Assembly (NCBI RefSeq): GCF_043641665.1
Contig: NC_092190.1
Span: forward strand, 16,093,548-16,157,547
Source of the DNA: Enoplosus armatus
Taxonomy: Eukaryota > Chordata > Actinopteri > Centrarchiformes > Enoplosidae
Reading direction: 5' to 3'
DNA: 64,000 nt
Part shown: positions 22,328-34,205 of the stretch, in pieces
Position numbering within the stretch: the stretch's first letter is position 1
How the letters are laid out: the number at the start of each line of letters is the position of its first letter
Position numbers and translations under genes: made by a program
Notes under the pieces: model-generated
What the model was told of the DNA's origin: nothing
Databases searched by the model: none
What the model saw: the letters and a program-made list of their open reading frames with translations, nothing else

Positions 22328-22510
22328 TTTCTCCATCTTGGGAGAAGAGACTCTCCTCTGTTGCTCTTCCTGAGGTTTCTCCCATTTGTTTTATGTGAAG
22401 TATTTCCTTATCCAAACTGAGGGTCTAAGAATAGAGGATGTTGTATATTACAGATTATAAAGCCCTCTGAGGCAAAGTTGTGCTTTGTGATTTTGAGCTA
22501 AATAAATAAT
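22328..22510 (+). mobile_element. Teleost interspersed repeat (tgaggtttct ... aaagccctctgaggcaaa)
   Basis: Contains CTCTTCCTGAGGTTTCTCCC, TCCTTATCCAAACTGAGGG, AAAGCCCTCTGAGGCAAA and GCTAAATAAATAA in the usual order for a widespread fish repeat tail. Confidence 0.75.
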
Positions 22511-23635
22511 ACAAATCATAAACAAACCAATCGTTAAATAAACATGCAAAATGGTTTTGAATCTGCAGGAAAATGTCATAATTAAGAGAGTGACTTATTT
22601 GAGCAGATAGTTAAAGGAGAACTCCACTGATGTTATAGAAGTGAAGTACTAAGTCGTTGGAGTACTCCTTTAATACATACATTTGTTTTTATGTAACATG
22701 TATTATATTTATTTTATGTCCTTTAACACATTACAATGTTCACTGTAAAGAAATATGCCTACATTTGCATTTTGTGCTTCAGTGCAAAAATGTTTTGCGA
22801 AATGCTAAATTTTTTTTTTTTCAGTCATGGACCTCAGTTTCATTCAGTGTATCTCAGAGATTCAGATGTCCTCAGACTTTGGATTTGTCCGTTTCTGTTT
22901 GTGTCCATACTTCACCACCAGAGCTTCATTTGGTCGAATCACCTCCCTGCTGCAGCCAAACATAGTGACTTAGTCTGATGAGATGGAACGACTTTAACAG
23001 AAAATCTTGTCCAGGCTTCTTGACTCTATGCGCAGCTCAATGACATGTACAGTACATCAGTCAATGCAATATCCCTAATATAACACAAGGGCTTCCTTGA
23101 TCTATGTGAGCCAACCACTCTCTAGAATAAGCTCAACAAGCCTCTGCATTCTTTCTATTTCTATTGACCCACTCTGTTTCTTTCTGTCTCCCTCTCTCCA
23201 TCCCTTTCTCTTGACCACTTCCAGCATGGCTGACTGGCTTTTTCAACTTCGTCTCAAAGGAAAGTCAAGAGAGCAATTTCGTGCTTCAATAGTTTTCGTT
23301 GTGTCTGAAGAGCTTTTCACAGAAAGACAAGGCTCACCGAGTGCCAGCATCAGCCCTTCTGTCACCCATTCTGCCCCACTTACTCCCTCCCTGCTCTGCT
23401 CTGGAGCAATGCTAATGTATGCTGACAAGATGCTCTGCAGAAAGAAAAAAACTTTGGTTGCACAGCTGCTGAGAGGATATGTCATTTTCATGCAGATAAT
23501 TAGAAAACATGCATTGATACACTGATCATTATTATAACAGATTACTGTCTGTCAAAGCTGGACGAGAGGGGAAGTTTGTCTTCATGTGTAAGAAAACTTT
23601 AATTTGGAACTCATTTTATCCATTTTATACTGCAG

Positions 23636-23761
23636 GGCGTCATTATGAAGTCGGAAGGAGGCTGTTTACATCTCTCATGTCTTTGATACGTGCTAATAAT
23701 GACCCAGAGGAACACATGAGGTCTTGCCAGTTGCTTATTATGTCAGCCCACTGGCTAAAAG
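23636..23761 (+). CDS. Possible antisense coding exon (unknown protein)
   Basis: A 126-nt segment open in a single frame, with a strong acceptor (TTTTATACTGCAG|GG) and a strong donor (CTAAAAG|GTAGGT), phase 1 in and out. It reads RHYEVGRRLFTSLMSLIRAN, then NDPEEHMRSCQLLIMSAHWL. The peptide looks like ordinary folded helical protein rather than low complexity. I recognise no family. It lies antisense in the largest coding-region intron of map2. Its phase fits the candidate exon at 31048. Confidence 0.4.
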
Positions 23762-24688
23762 GTAGGTTTTCATTTTTATTAGAGAGCAATGCATTGAAGC
23801 AATGTGACAAGAGCTCTGGACATAAAAACTGTGTGTCATTTTTAAAAAGTGGGTGGTCTGGATATTCAGCAGGTTTACTGGTTTACTTACTTGATATGTG
23901 TTTTAGACAAAACTTGCCTTGTTTGATCTCACAGGCAGAAATTGATCAGTTGTTGTTCTTGTCCTACTGGATTTAGTCGGAAAGAACGTTTGTTGATATG
24001 CACAGAGGTTGAAATATTATAAGCTAAAGCTAAGCTTTTGGTGGCTCAAGCAACACTGTTACAAATTTGCACTTTGCACAGCCATTTTGATCGTATGCAC
24101 ATTATGTTTACTGGGAAACTTGTTCATCTATTTGTGGTCACAGTAGGCTAACTGAAAAAAATTACACACACAAGTAGAAAGGTAAACATTTTGTTGACAT
24201 ATAATTGGTCCAAAAAACAGAAATGGAAAAAATAAAATTACATCACATTTTTCAAGTAATATCTGAATAGCAGTTTTTTGTTCAGTAGTTTCTCTGATTA
24301 TAGTTTATCTGTTTATCTGATTATAATAGAGTGACCTCTATTCTTTTTTTCCAACATATAAACATTTCCAAGAAAAAACCTTGAAACAAGTGAAATGTCC
24401 TTGGAAGCAGATGTAATCATTGTTCCCATATTCGAAATTTTGATCAAAACTAAAATATTCTAAAAAACTAAAGATGGGCATTGAGGGTATAAAAAAGGTC
24501 AAATGGCAATGGGCAGCTACACTCAAAAATACTGTTATCAACCTTCAAAACTGGTGTCAGCTAAGCCCTAATAATGGGGAGAAGGGAGGTTAATTGGGCT
24601 CTTGTCGTTGCATGCTAAATGTTCTTGTCTGTGGCAAGCTACAGGCGAAAAGAACAAAAGCCCTGGCATGGCAAATTGTAGGGGAGCC

Positions 24689-24702
24689 GTTTCCATGGTT
24701 AC
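24689..24702. promoter_or_regulatory. RFX X-box-like motif with adjacent CCAAT and SOX-like sites
   Basis: GTTTCCATGGTTAC (reverse GTAACCATGGAAAC). Within 25 bases to the right are ACCATTGG (inverted CCAAT) and ATTATTGTTC (SOX-like). Possible intronic regulatory element of map2. Confidence 0.35.
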
Positions 24703-24743
24703 ACCATTGGTACATTATTGTTCTTGTCTCCAGGGTGTACGTG

Positions 24744-24791
24744 AGGGTGGGGTGGGATGGGTGGGGTGGGGGTGGGAGGGCTGAGGGGTAA
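24744..24791 (+). repeat. G-rich tract with quadruplex potential
   Basis: At least six runs of three or more G separated by short loops (GGGTGGGGTGGGATGGG and onward). The map2 transcript strand is the C-rich one, so a quadruplex would form on the non-transcript DNA strand or in an antisense RNA. Confidence 0.6.
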
Positions 24792-24884
24792 GGAGACAGA
24801 TTTTATGTGTTAATTATAGCACTGTTAATAACAGTATGTAATTCTAGTGAGGACTCAGAGTGCTGCAAACCCACGCACAAGAAG

Positions 24885-25142
24885 AGACAGGACACATACA
24901 GAAAAACACACACCAACACATCACTGTCACATATAAAAAAACACATCACATAATAACACACAAACAAGTCGTACACAAAGCTACACATGCACTCACGCTC
25001 TTTAACACACACAGACACACACACAAGCATCCATACGCAAACACACACACACACAAACAAACCCTACAGTGCTTGGAAGGGTAACACGCACAAACATATA
25101 CTTATGTGTACACACTCATACACGCACACACACAGGCCCAAA
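24885..25142. repeat. CA-rich imperfect microsatellite region
   Basis: About 250 bases dominated by ACAC, broken by CATA, AAC and CACGC variants. The open frames across it are repeat artefacts. Confidence 0.8.
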
Positions 25143-26345
25143 TCACACACACTAGAGTACAAAAAAAACGCAGACATACTCTGGTATGGACTTTCCTCTC
25201 CATTATCAAACTGTGAGCACTGCTTTCAAAGGGACTAAGACCAGCTGATCTGGTTTGTCATGATGACATCAACTAGAGTACTTTTACATAAACACATAAC
25301 TTATTGACAAACCACTTTTCAGTGTCATTATTGTGCCAGCACCTCTGGACACAAAATCAACAACAAAAATGAACTGCCCAGAAGTGTATAAGATGGCTAT
25401 ACTGTGACTTTTGCCCCTTCATTTAAAAAAAGAGGACCCCTGTCACAACAGTGCTACTGACATGATGCTTCTGAATCCGGTTTTTACTCACTAAATCACA
25501 CTTTGCCACAGACCTCACTTTCTCTACACTTCTATGTTTACATCCTTTAAAACTGTCAGCAAACATCATTACTGGAATATGTTTTCCTTTCCCCATGACT
25601 ATGACTATCCACTGGCCCCCGGTTGCCTTTTGGATTTGCATGTTTTACCTGGTTTGATCCACACACTTATGGTAATATTATGCATTTACATGTCTGCACA
25701 CATACGTGGGTTGGAGATATATATTACATTTGCTCTTTTTGCTAATGCAGTCAAATGCACCTCTGAGCACCTCCAGAGATAAAAGAGAGATAAAAGCATG
25801 GTGCATTCAGTCTTGTATAACATGGGTCAGATTTATATATATATAAGTGCATTTGCACTCCATGTCTCATTTAATTTGCAAAGAAATATAATTTCTTGAT
25901 AAAAGAAAAAGTTGAAATTAGAAAAGAAAGGAAAAATGTATGTTTGTATGTTCAGATTGATAAAAAAATATAAACATTGTGTTATATTAAGTCAAAATGT
26001 TGACTTTCTAGGGTGCCCTGGAGGTTTTGGGATTTAAGGTAGCAACTATAAACTGCAACATCCCCAGCTTTAGTCCTGCTGAGGCATAAAATAAAGGCAT
26101 AAAATGCTCTTTTCTTCCTGGCCGAAATGGGCTCCTGTAGGATCTCTATACAACTTACAGTAAATCCCTTCTCCCCAACACAACCTTCCCTTACTATAAT
26201 GTACCCATACAAAGTTCTTGATTATAATGAAATACACCCACTGAACCCATCACATCCTCTTATTTGAGCAATACATAAATGCAAGACGCCAGGTAACCCT
26301 CTGATGACAAGTAAAACATATATGAATATTATAAACATGTCTTAC

Positions 26346-26613
26346 CTGCAGTTACAGCGTGAGCACCAGTCAGCTCCCCATTGAAGCCGTTCTCCCTTGC
26401 GGAGTAGGAGGCCGTAGCCATGTGGGCCCCACCAGGCTGGCAGGTCCTGTAGGCGGAGGAAGAGTAGCCATTGGCTCCATGGGTACCAGTGGGCTCCTGG
26501 CCCCCTGATGGGTCCCACTGTGGGGCACCGTCTTCTGGCTGTCGACTGTCTGCCATGCTGGTGCTAGCTAGCAGCAGGGGAGGGCGGGCAAGGGATGGGG
26601 TCTTTCCTTCTGG
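26346..26613 (-). CDS. map2: map2 first coding exon
   Basis: The coding part is 26346-26556. The ATG sits in a strong context (AGC ATG G, A at -3) and is preceded by a likely 5'UTR and an acceptor CTCTCAG|CCAG with a long pyrimidine tract, giving an exon start near 26613. The peptide begins MADSRQPEDGAPQW and ends ENGFNGELTGAHAVTA. This resembles the mammalian MAP2 start MADERKDEAKAPHW and the ENGINGELTSADRETA end. The middle is Gly/Tyr/Ser-rich and not conserved. The donor is GCAG|GTAAGA in phase 1. The start codon is thus shared with all known MAP2 forms, and further non-coding 5' exons should lie to the right. Confidence 0.93.
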
Positions 26614-28300
26614 CTGAGAGACATGAGGGGATGGAGGAGGGAGGAGAGAAGATGAGGCATGGTCAAAACTCTGCAGGTCAGTGTTATTAACTGCTATGTT
26701 AGCAATGTTTCATAAAAGGACAATGAACAGTGTGCAGACCAGAGGAGGCTCTAGGACACGCTGCATCAATCACATTCACAAATCTCTTTTTCATAATCCC
26801 TGCTGCAGCATCACTGAGCTTCACTGCCAACAGCTCTGAAAGTGCATTTGTGCTTGTGTGAGTTTATGTGTAGGTGTTTGTGTGAAATACTGTCCTTGGG
26901 TGTTAGCGGGCAGTTGACAGCCACTGGATTAAACCCTATTGATTTGTGCGTGTGTAATGACTCACAGCCAGAGGCCCAGATGGAAATCACAACTGGTTGA
27001 AAATGAACAGAGCAGACCTTGGACTTGTGTGTCTCACGCAGGGTTGTGGGGATGTAAGGTGGGCTCTGATCAATCTGGCAAGATCCAGTCCAACGTTAGA
27101 CAAACAGTTAACTTTTGCGGCCTAATGTTATCTGGTAAACCAACAGCAAATACTCCAAAAACAAAAATGCCATACTTCAGACTTCAAATGGAGGAAGGCA
27201 ATCGTGATCTGCAACAGGTATTTCCAGTGCTGACCAGAACCTGACAACCAGCGTAGGGCTGACTTATATATATATGAAATCTCATGCTGAGTGCATTTGA
27301 TTGATCAGAACAGCATGGAGAGTCAAGCAGAGGGGGGAAATATTGATCAACCCACATAAACACCTGAGGCAGGGACAGGGAGTAGGATTCAATGATCTCT
27401 TGGACAATATTGGGCAGAAGGTGGGGGAAGCAGATGAATGGGTTTGATGTAGCATAAGCGATCAATACACAAGGTTGTGTGTATGAAGTCCTTAACTCCG
27501 GCTCTGCTCCTCTTGTGTGGATAACTGGGTTACTTGGATAAGTCTGCTGACCATTTTAATATATGACACTGACACATTTTGATATTTTATTTTGTATTTA
27601 TTGTATGTTGTTCCACTTTCTTCCTAAATGTTGACATTGATATCAGCACATAGTGATATTTGAGGTAGTTTCAGTCTTACAATAACAGCTCCAGTATTGG
27701 CCTTCAAGCACTCAAATGAATGTGGCGAGAAAAAGACAACTGTGAGCCCGCAAGCAAACACACAATGCCTCAAAAAGGAATTCATGATTTTTGCAGGAGG
27801 GTTGTGGCCGATGGTACTGCAACCATTTGCTGAGCTGCCTGTGTAGTTGTGCATAAGGGGATGTGAGAAGGAGTGATTTGTCATTTAGCTCTGCAGTCCA
27901 CAGAGACTCTGAGAGTGAAGGGAAGTCTGCTGGAGAAAACAGGAGTCAATAACTGCAGCCAGGTACTGCTACAGTGAGTACTAGGCACTGCATTCACAAT
28001 GCATTCATTACTATTGCTCACTGTCGGCACACTGAGAGAATAGAAGAGAATGGAATAATATACAACAATAGTGGCTGCCAACCAGGTGGTATGTTAAGAG
28101 ATTGAAAGAAAATATATCCTGAGTCAGTCGTAGCACTTTAACATCACATGCTGTGTGAAAACTAGTTAGCAAGCAAGCAGAAAAGTCAAAATTGATAATT
28201 AAAAGTAATGAATAAATGGTCCAGGTTGTGCCACTCCAAGTGGCAATAATCTAAAGCCACGCTCTGTTATCTAAAAAAAAATCTAAAGGAGCTCTGTTAA
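26614..28300. other. map2 5' intron, no exon recognised
   Basis: C/T-rich on the minus strand just upstream of the acceptor, otherwise unremarkable. No coding exon or recognised repeat. Confidence 0.5.
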
Positions 28301-28309
28301 ACTGTTCTT

Positions 28310-28760
28310 GAGCTAAATGAGAACATCAGCATGCTAACATGCTCAAAGTAATCATGCTAAAATACTGATGTTTATAATGTTGACCATCTTAGTTTTGCCT
28401 GTTAGCATGCTAACATTTGCTAATTAGCACTAAACATGAAGTTAAGCTGGGGCTGATGGGAATGTCATTAGGTTTGAAAGTTTTGGTCAGACGGGACAAC
28501 CAAAGTTGTTACAATTCATCCTGTGGGGAACATGAACGTCTGTTCCAAATATCATGGCAACCCACCCAGTAGTTTAAGAAAAAATGTCAACTTCATGGTG
28601 CTGCTAAAGGAAAAGTCAGTGATCACCAAAATCAGTGAGATTTATCCTCTAGGGACTATGAATATCCATCCAATAGTTGTTGAGATATTTCAGTCAGGAC
28701 CAAAGTAGTGGACTATCAACCGACCAACAGAATGACCGACCTTGTCATCTCTAGAACCAT
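28310..28760 (+). mobile_element. Percomorph interspersed repeat (gcatgctaacatttgctaattagc)
   Basis: Shows the ordered signatures CATGCTAACATGCTCA, TTAGCATGCTAACATTTGCT, AGCACTAAACATGAAGTTAA, GGCTGATGGGAATGTCATTA, ATTCATCCTGTGGGGAACAT, ATGGCAACCCACCCAGTAG, GTTGTTGAGATATTTCAGTC and GACCAAAGTAGTGGAC. These are familiar from a very abundant fish repeat of unknown coding content. The pieces with AGTTGTTGAGATATTTCAG and CAGTGATCACC are partly duplicated inside the element. Confidence 0.8.
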
Positions 28761-31047
28761 GTAACAAAATTCACTTTTATATAATGAACAAACAACAACC
28801 AGTTTATAATGTATAAAACCATATTGGAACATCTCAGGTGGTGTCAATGAAGGGCAACATCAGCTCAACTGACAGGTCTGTGGGGTTACATCACACAAAG
28901 GTTGAGCACCACTTGAATAGAATACCATAAGGATAGAGCATGGAAGAGCAGAATAGCATTAAACAGAATATAATAGAACTGAGTAGAATATGTGACGGCT
29001 GTAAGCCCTTGCAGCCTAAATGGATCAGAGTCAGGAGTCAATGGAGCTTTGCATGACTCAGCTCTGAAGGGAACATCAGTATGAATGAAGCCTCTACAGA
29101 CACTCAACAGCACACGACACAGCACACTCTCCTCATAAAACGCTCCCTCTATGTCCAAAAGGCACAGCAGTATATTTTGCATCGCCCCTTAACTGTCACT
29201 GTCCCCTCTGTTGCTTGCTCCACCACTGTGTCCCTGCTTGAAGCCTCCATTGAAGTGCACTCTCAATATTAAAAGAGTCATAAAATACAGAGATGAGACT
29301 GCTGTCCTGGTGCTATGTCTCAGTGCTGTCTGTCTGATAATGAAAGTCACTTTGAGCTCTGTGGCTGACTTCCAGACCCGACAAGATCGCCCTGACTGGT
29401 GGCCGGGCTCAGCGTTTTAGGGGTGGTTCATGAGGAGGGAAGGGAAGTGTGGCCTGGCTTCCTGGAGGCATGTTGAGCTGCTGATGACAGTGTTTACTGT
29501 ATGGGCTGTATGTTTGTGAGTAAGAGTGTGATGCATGTGTGAAAGAAACAGCACCACCTGCAGGGTTAAAGCATAATGAAAAATCTGCATGCTGGGTTTC
29601 GAGTTTAGAGAGGCATTAGGCAACATTATCATGTGAAACTACGCCTTTCTCATCAGCCTGAACCACAAACTGGAGCTGCAATGCAGTGCAGTGTCTCCCT
29701 ACTCATTAACATGCCATGCATTTACTCTATAGTCAAAAACAAAATATTGGTTCAGGGTATGATCTGATGAGAGAGTGTCAAAGAGACATGAGCAAACTTG
29801 GTGAGGAGAAAAGTGCAGAGGGTTGATAACATAGAGCAGAGTCTTGTCAAGATGAGCTTAGAGAGGAAATGATGGAGACAAGTAAAGAGCAAAAAACTGT
29901 AGATCACAAGACATCAGACAATATATATTATATTATATCATATTATACGTATAATGTACTGTCCTCAATGCATTGTGTCCAGTGAGAAGTGAGACTCTAT
30001 GAGATGGTGATATGATAGAGTTGGACGTCAGGCGTCTCAGTAGACAGCAGGTCTGTTGCACTTGGCAAAAAGCCTGTGGCACTTTGCCAGAGGGATTGTT
30101 GAGGCTGATCCCCTCTCTCTCTCTCTCTATGCCAGGGAAGAATGGAGTTGATTTTAAATTTAAATCACGAATCAATCGTGATACCAAAGATTGCTTAAAT
30201 TAGAAAAATCAACTTTCTCTGGGTTGATTTTTTTTCCAGCTACTTCCATTTTCTCCTGTAAAATAATGGAGAAAAAAAACATTGGACATAGTATTTCTCT
30301 GACACTGCTGATTGAATAAGTGGATCTTCAAATATAATTGTACAAATGTACAATATATTGTAAATGACAGTGTATTGGTATTATATTGTTCAGTTGTACA
30401 AACACAATTTTCTAAAGCATTCAGAGAGAGAGAGAGCCTTATGAAAAGTAATGTAGATAAGAGCCACTCATCCAAAGATCCAGCACTGCTTTTAAAAGCA
30501 TGTTCTGACTTATTTGCGAACATGCAAGTTTTAAATATCAGAGATGCAAAAGAGAAGAAGTACAGTATCTGATGGTATGGATTCATTAATACTCAAAGTT
30601 AGTCTCATTAGGGTTTATAGTAGTTGTTGACTGATAGGTCAGGGTAAAACAATATGAGGCTGAAGGTAAATGTATATGACGAATGGCAAGACATGATGTT
30701 TATATTTTGTAAACAACATCAGTCTCTAGGGTTGAGTTCCCAGCCGCTGACTGTACTCTGCCAGAGATTGTTTGTGAGTGAAAAGACGCATCACTCTGTA
30801 GCATCACTCTACGATTATGAGTGAACTGTGTGTTTATAGTTCAACAGAGTGGCGACTCTTCTCTAGAGAAATGATCTAGCAGATCGCGGCACATTAAGTA
30901 CAGGAGAGTCTCAGTTAAACTTTTTATGCATATGAAATCAATATTTTGAGCTCATTAACCTCATAGTCCTGAACCAGGACCTCCAGTATTAGGATCAAGT
31001 AGTTTGTGAAATATTCTGGTGTCAGTAAGTTATAGCTGTTATTTCAG
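28761..31047. other. Non-coding, upstream side of map2
   Basis: AT-rich, with a short (CT)n run near 30114-30128. No exon or recognised repeat. Confidence 0.5.
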
Positions 31048-31118
31048 TGCGTCAGAACAATCAATATCAACCAACAAGCAACCAGGAGTCAGAGGATGGC
31101 CTGAGAAAGATCAAGGAG
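31048..31118 (+). CDS. Possible antisense coding exon (unknown protein)
   Basis: A 71-nt segment with a good acceptor (GCTGTTATTTCAG|TG) and donor (AAGGAG|GTAATT), phase 1 in and phase 0 out. It reads RQNNQYQPTSNQESEDGLRK and IKE. A second frame is also open. Entry phase fits the donor at 23761 (G|TG, Val) and exit phase fits the acceptor at 36289. Unknown family. Confidence 0.3.
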
Positions 31119-31706
31119 GTAATTCAAATCTGGATTACCATCTCTCCCCTAATACATACATCTTATCACATAGCCCAAGCTCCATTTGCTGAATGAAGAC
31201 CGTGAGATGGGGTTGAAAGCTCCAAAAGCTGATAGGAGGACCTTTGAGCTTACATTATTTTGTTGCATAATGATTTACTTATTTTTCTCACAGAGTGTAG
31301 GTAATTGGGGTTATTCTATCTGCCGTCAATGAGCTTTCATTCTATTTCCTCTCGTGCACAGTTTAACACTACTACTAAGCAAGCAGACATGCCTAACCCA
31401 GAGCTGCCTACTTTACATGAATGTTACTGGAGGCAACAATTGTTTTAGAACAGCTAAGAGGTATTATGCAAACAATAAATACTAATATATGTCACTAAAA
31501 GGCAATGTGGTTTCCAAGCAGCACAACAGCGCTATATTAAAAAAGAAAGAACCCAACAAGCAACAAGAACATTGTATATCTTTACTGCAGAGGAAACAAA
31601 CGTATCTGTATGATATATTTATTATCATTCTAAATATTTAATGGTGCTGATTAAATGTTTTTCCCACCCCGCTATGCAGTGCTTTCAACAGTAGCTGATC
31701 AAACTG

Positions 31707-31719
31707 GTTGCTAAGCAAC
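31707..31719. promoter_or_regulatory. Palindromic RFX X-box-like motif
   Basis: GTTGCTAAGCAAC, a perfect inverted repeat of GTTGCT with a one-base centre. Motif match only. Confidence 0.3.
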
Positions 31720-32504
31720 ATGTAGGTATGTATGCGTAAGAACAGTGATTATTGGTTCACATTTGGATTTGTTATACAGTGCACATTAATATTTCATATT
31801 TGTTTTACAATGACAAACTAAGGCAGTTCCAGGCTGCCACGTACTGCAGCCTGAAACTGTTACACGTCCTGAAAGTGTTACGAGTACACAGAAGGCAGAG
31901 AGGTTAGAGGTTCAACATCTCTCCTCCTTTCACCTACTACATACCAGCCAACTGATCATTTCCCAAAAATGAATCAGCAGCGATGAGTAGCATTTTTCCA
32001 ACACACAGTCGATGAGGTGATGAGATAATCCAGTAAATGTGTGTACCGTCATGCTAGGCTCTAGTGGAGTGTTACTGGAAATTTTTTTTATATTATAAAA
32101 CATGAAAAGCCTTCTACAGATGCTGCAGGGGGCAATTTTCTTCACTATGTCCTCAGAATAGACCACTCAGGGTACCTTTCCTCCCCCGACTCTGTCTGGC
32201 TAAAAACTGTGTCTCGGAATGTTATTTAGAGAAACAGAGATGAACTGACCACAGAAATTCATTAAACAACACATTTAGCTGTCTTGGACTTATGAGCTGA
32301 GTTTTTGTTTTTTAATCTTGGCAAAGGAAACCCATATTTATGTATTTTTCATTCATTTGTTTCCTCAAAAGCTTGATTTATGTAAGCAAAGGTGAAAGAG
32401 CATCATGATGACTTTCAGCAACTACCTGCTTCACATTCAGACAAACCCACACGTTTATACTGTAAGCTGCCCAGCATAACCACAGTGTTTTATTGATGTC
32501 CACT

Positions 32505-32580
32505 GAGCTGCTCTGCTAGGGCAGTTGGGGGTTTAGTGCCTTACTGAAGGGCACCTTAACACCAATTGGCAAGGGAGGAA
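32505..32580 (+). mobile_element. Fragment of fish repeat (gtttagtgccttactgaagggcacctt)
   Basis: The GGGGGTTTAGTGCCTTACTG / AAGGGCACCTT string is a common fish repeat fragment usually read as GGGGTTAAGTGCCTTGCTCAAGGGCAC. Confidence 0.6.
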
Positions 32581-33026
32581 AAAGTATGACTCTATCACTT
32601 TCTTCAACTGTATTTTCCCAGTGAAGCACAATCCATAGAAAATAACTGATGTTCAGTCAATAGAAGAAAGATATACTGGCAAGGACACACTATTATAAGT
32701 AGAGAAACAGGACACACACACACTTGCTCCACATAGGCATTCCCATGGTCTCAAAATAGCAGGTGGACTGTGTGGCTGAAACATAAATATAGTCGACTAA
32801 GAGACAGATTGTGAAATTTTAAATTTTGATTTGGTACTTAAATGCACTTCACATAAGCAAAAAGAGCTTATGTTTTCTCAGAGGCTAAAAGTTTCTGTTC
32901 CTCATCACCATTGCTTCTGCCAGCCCACTGTAAAGTGTGTGCTTGGTAAACACAGTGTTTTCTGTTAATTGTGTTGTAGTGTTACTGTTGAGTGCTGTTT
33001 TGTATTGTTTGGGAGTTTTTATAGGC

Positions 33027-33205
33027 TAACACAAATTATATTAGCTCAACAAATGATCGAGCAGGAGCTTGCAGATACCAGCGGATTGAAGGCTAATTAC
33101 AGGCTCTTCCTACAGAACATCTCCTCACAACAAAAACAGCAATTAGAAAAATCTAAGTCTAATGACGACATCATACAGCAATCAAACGTTTTGCGTGCTG
33201 TGTGA
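33027..33205 (+). CDS. Possible antisense terminal exon (unknown protein)
   Basis: Follows GTTTTTATAG and stays open to a TGA at 33205. The Gln/Lys-rich peptide reads LTQIILAQQMIEQELADTSG, then LKANYRLFLQNISSQQKQQL, ending NVLRAV. It would be helical. Entering at the first AG needs phase 2; entering at a weaker AG (ATATTAG|CT, 33048) needs phase 1 and would fit the donor at 23761. No family recognised and no AATAAA nearby. Confidence 0.2.
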
Positions 33206-33479
33206 ATATTCTGGTTTATTTTCGTTCATATCAAGACAATTTCTTCCTTGTCAGTTCCAGCATGTATCACAATGTGTGTCCAGCTTAAAGAGATGAAGCG
33301 GGACTGATAAACTGTCTGTGAACACATCAGCCATAAAGATTCTGCCCAGACAAGGTAATCAGCGAGCTAATTAAGTAGTCCTTTTGTCATTTCTGGAAGC
33401 TCTTATCTGCTTCTTCGTCTCTTCTTTTGTCTGACTTCTCAGCATCCTTTCACCTATAAATCTTCCTCCCACCTGTTAT

Positions 33480-33603
33480 TTCTTCTTCACCTTCCTCCAC
33501 CTCCTCCTGTCACTGTTCCTCCTCCTACTCACTCCTCCTCCTCCTCCACCTCTCATCAGGCTTCATCTTTCCCCCTCACTCTGCTCTCTCTCTCTCTCTC
33601 CTC
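33480..33603. repeat. CTC/CCT-rich simple sequence
   Basis: CTCCTCCTCC-type runs followed by (CT)n. A polypyrimidine tract on the plus strand. Confidence 0.8.
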
Positions 33604-33648
33604 ATCTCCCTCCTACGATCTGAGCACTTTCACACGCCACCATCTCAC

Positions 33649-33789
33649 TGTGTGCGTGTGTGTGTGTGTGTGCCTGCATGTGTGTGAGTCACACAGATGC
33701 TGCATTGCAGGGCTCTCCTCTCAGGGCCGTCTCACTGCAGGAGCCAGAGAGCAGGAGAGGAGCTTAGGGATGCATGATATAGTTCCTCT

Positions 33790-33829
<40 letters not shown>

Positions 33830-33830
33830 A
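33649..33830. repeat. Two (TG)n microsatellites
   Basis: A short TG run near 33652-33671 and a longer one near 33791-33829. Confidence 0.9.
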
Positions 33831-33967
33831 CGCGTATACTGTTACTGTTCATATATGTATGAACGTGTGGCTTGCATATGTGCGAGGTTGCATGTTTGTA
33901 GGTGTGTACAGAAAGCAAAAGGACATGCATGTGCGTGTTTGAACTGTCATTTTATACTTTGTTTGAC

Positions 33968-34205
33968 ATTTTTGTATGGATTAAGACCGAGATAAAACAA
34001 ATCAATTAGAAGGTGGATTTTGGTACCTTTGGACAGAGAAGGGCTAGCTGTTCCCCCGTTTTCAGTCTTTATGCTAAGCTATTTACCAGCTGCTGGCTCC
34101 AGCTACATATTTATCGTACAAACATGAGAGTGGTATCAATCTTCTCATCTAACTCTCAGTAAGAAAGCAAATAAACATATTTCCCAAAAGGTCAAACCAT
34201 TCCTT
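33968..34205 (-). mobile_element. Single arm of the 'cttagcataaagactg' fold-back repeat
   Basis: On the minus strand it reads GATAAGATTGATACCACTCTC-like arm sequence, then CTCATGTTTGTACG, CAGCTGG, and AGCATAAAGACTGAAAACGG, GAACAGCTAGCCC and GTCCAAAGGTACC in order. This is the same family as 38556-38995 but only one half plus the centre. Confidence 0.75.

Noticed and set aside
24803..25238. Open frames on both strands rich in Cys/Val or Thr/His
   Set aside because: Products of the CA-rich microsatellite region.
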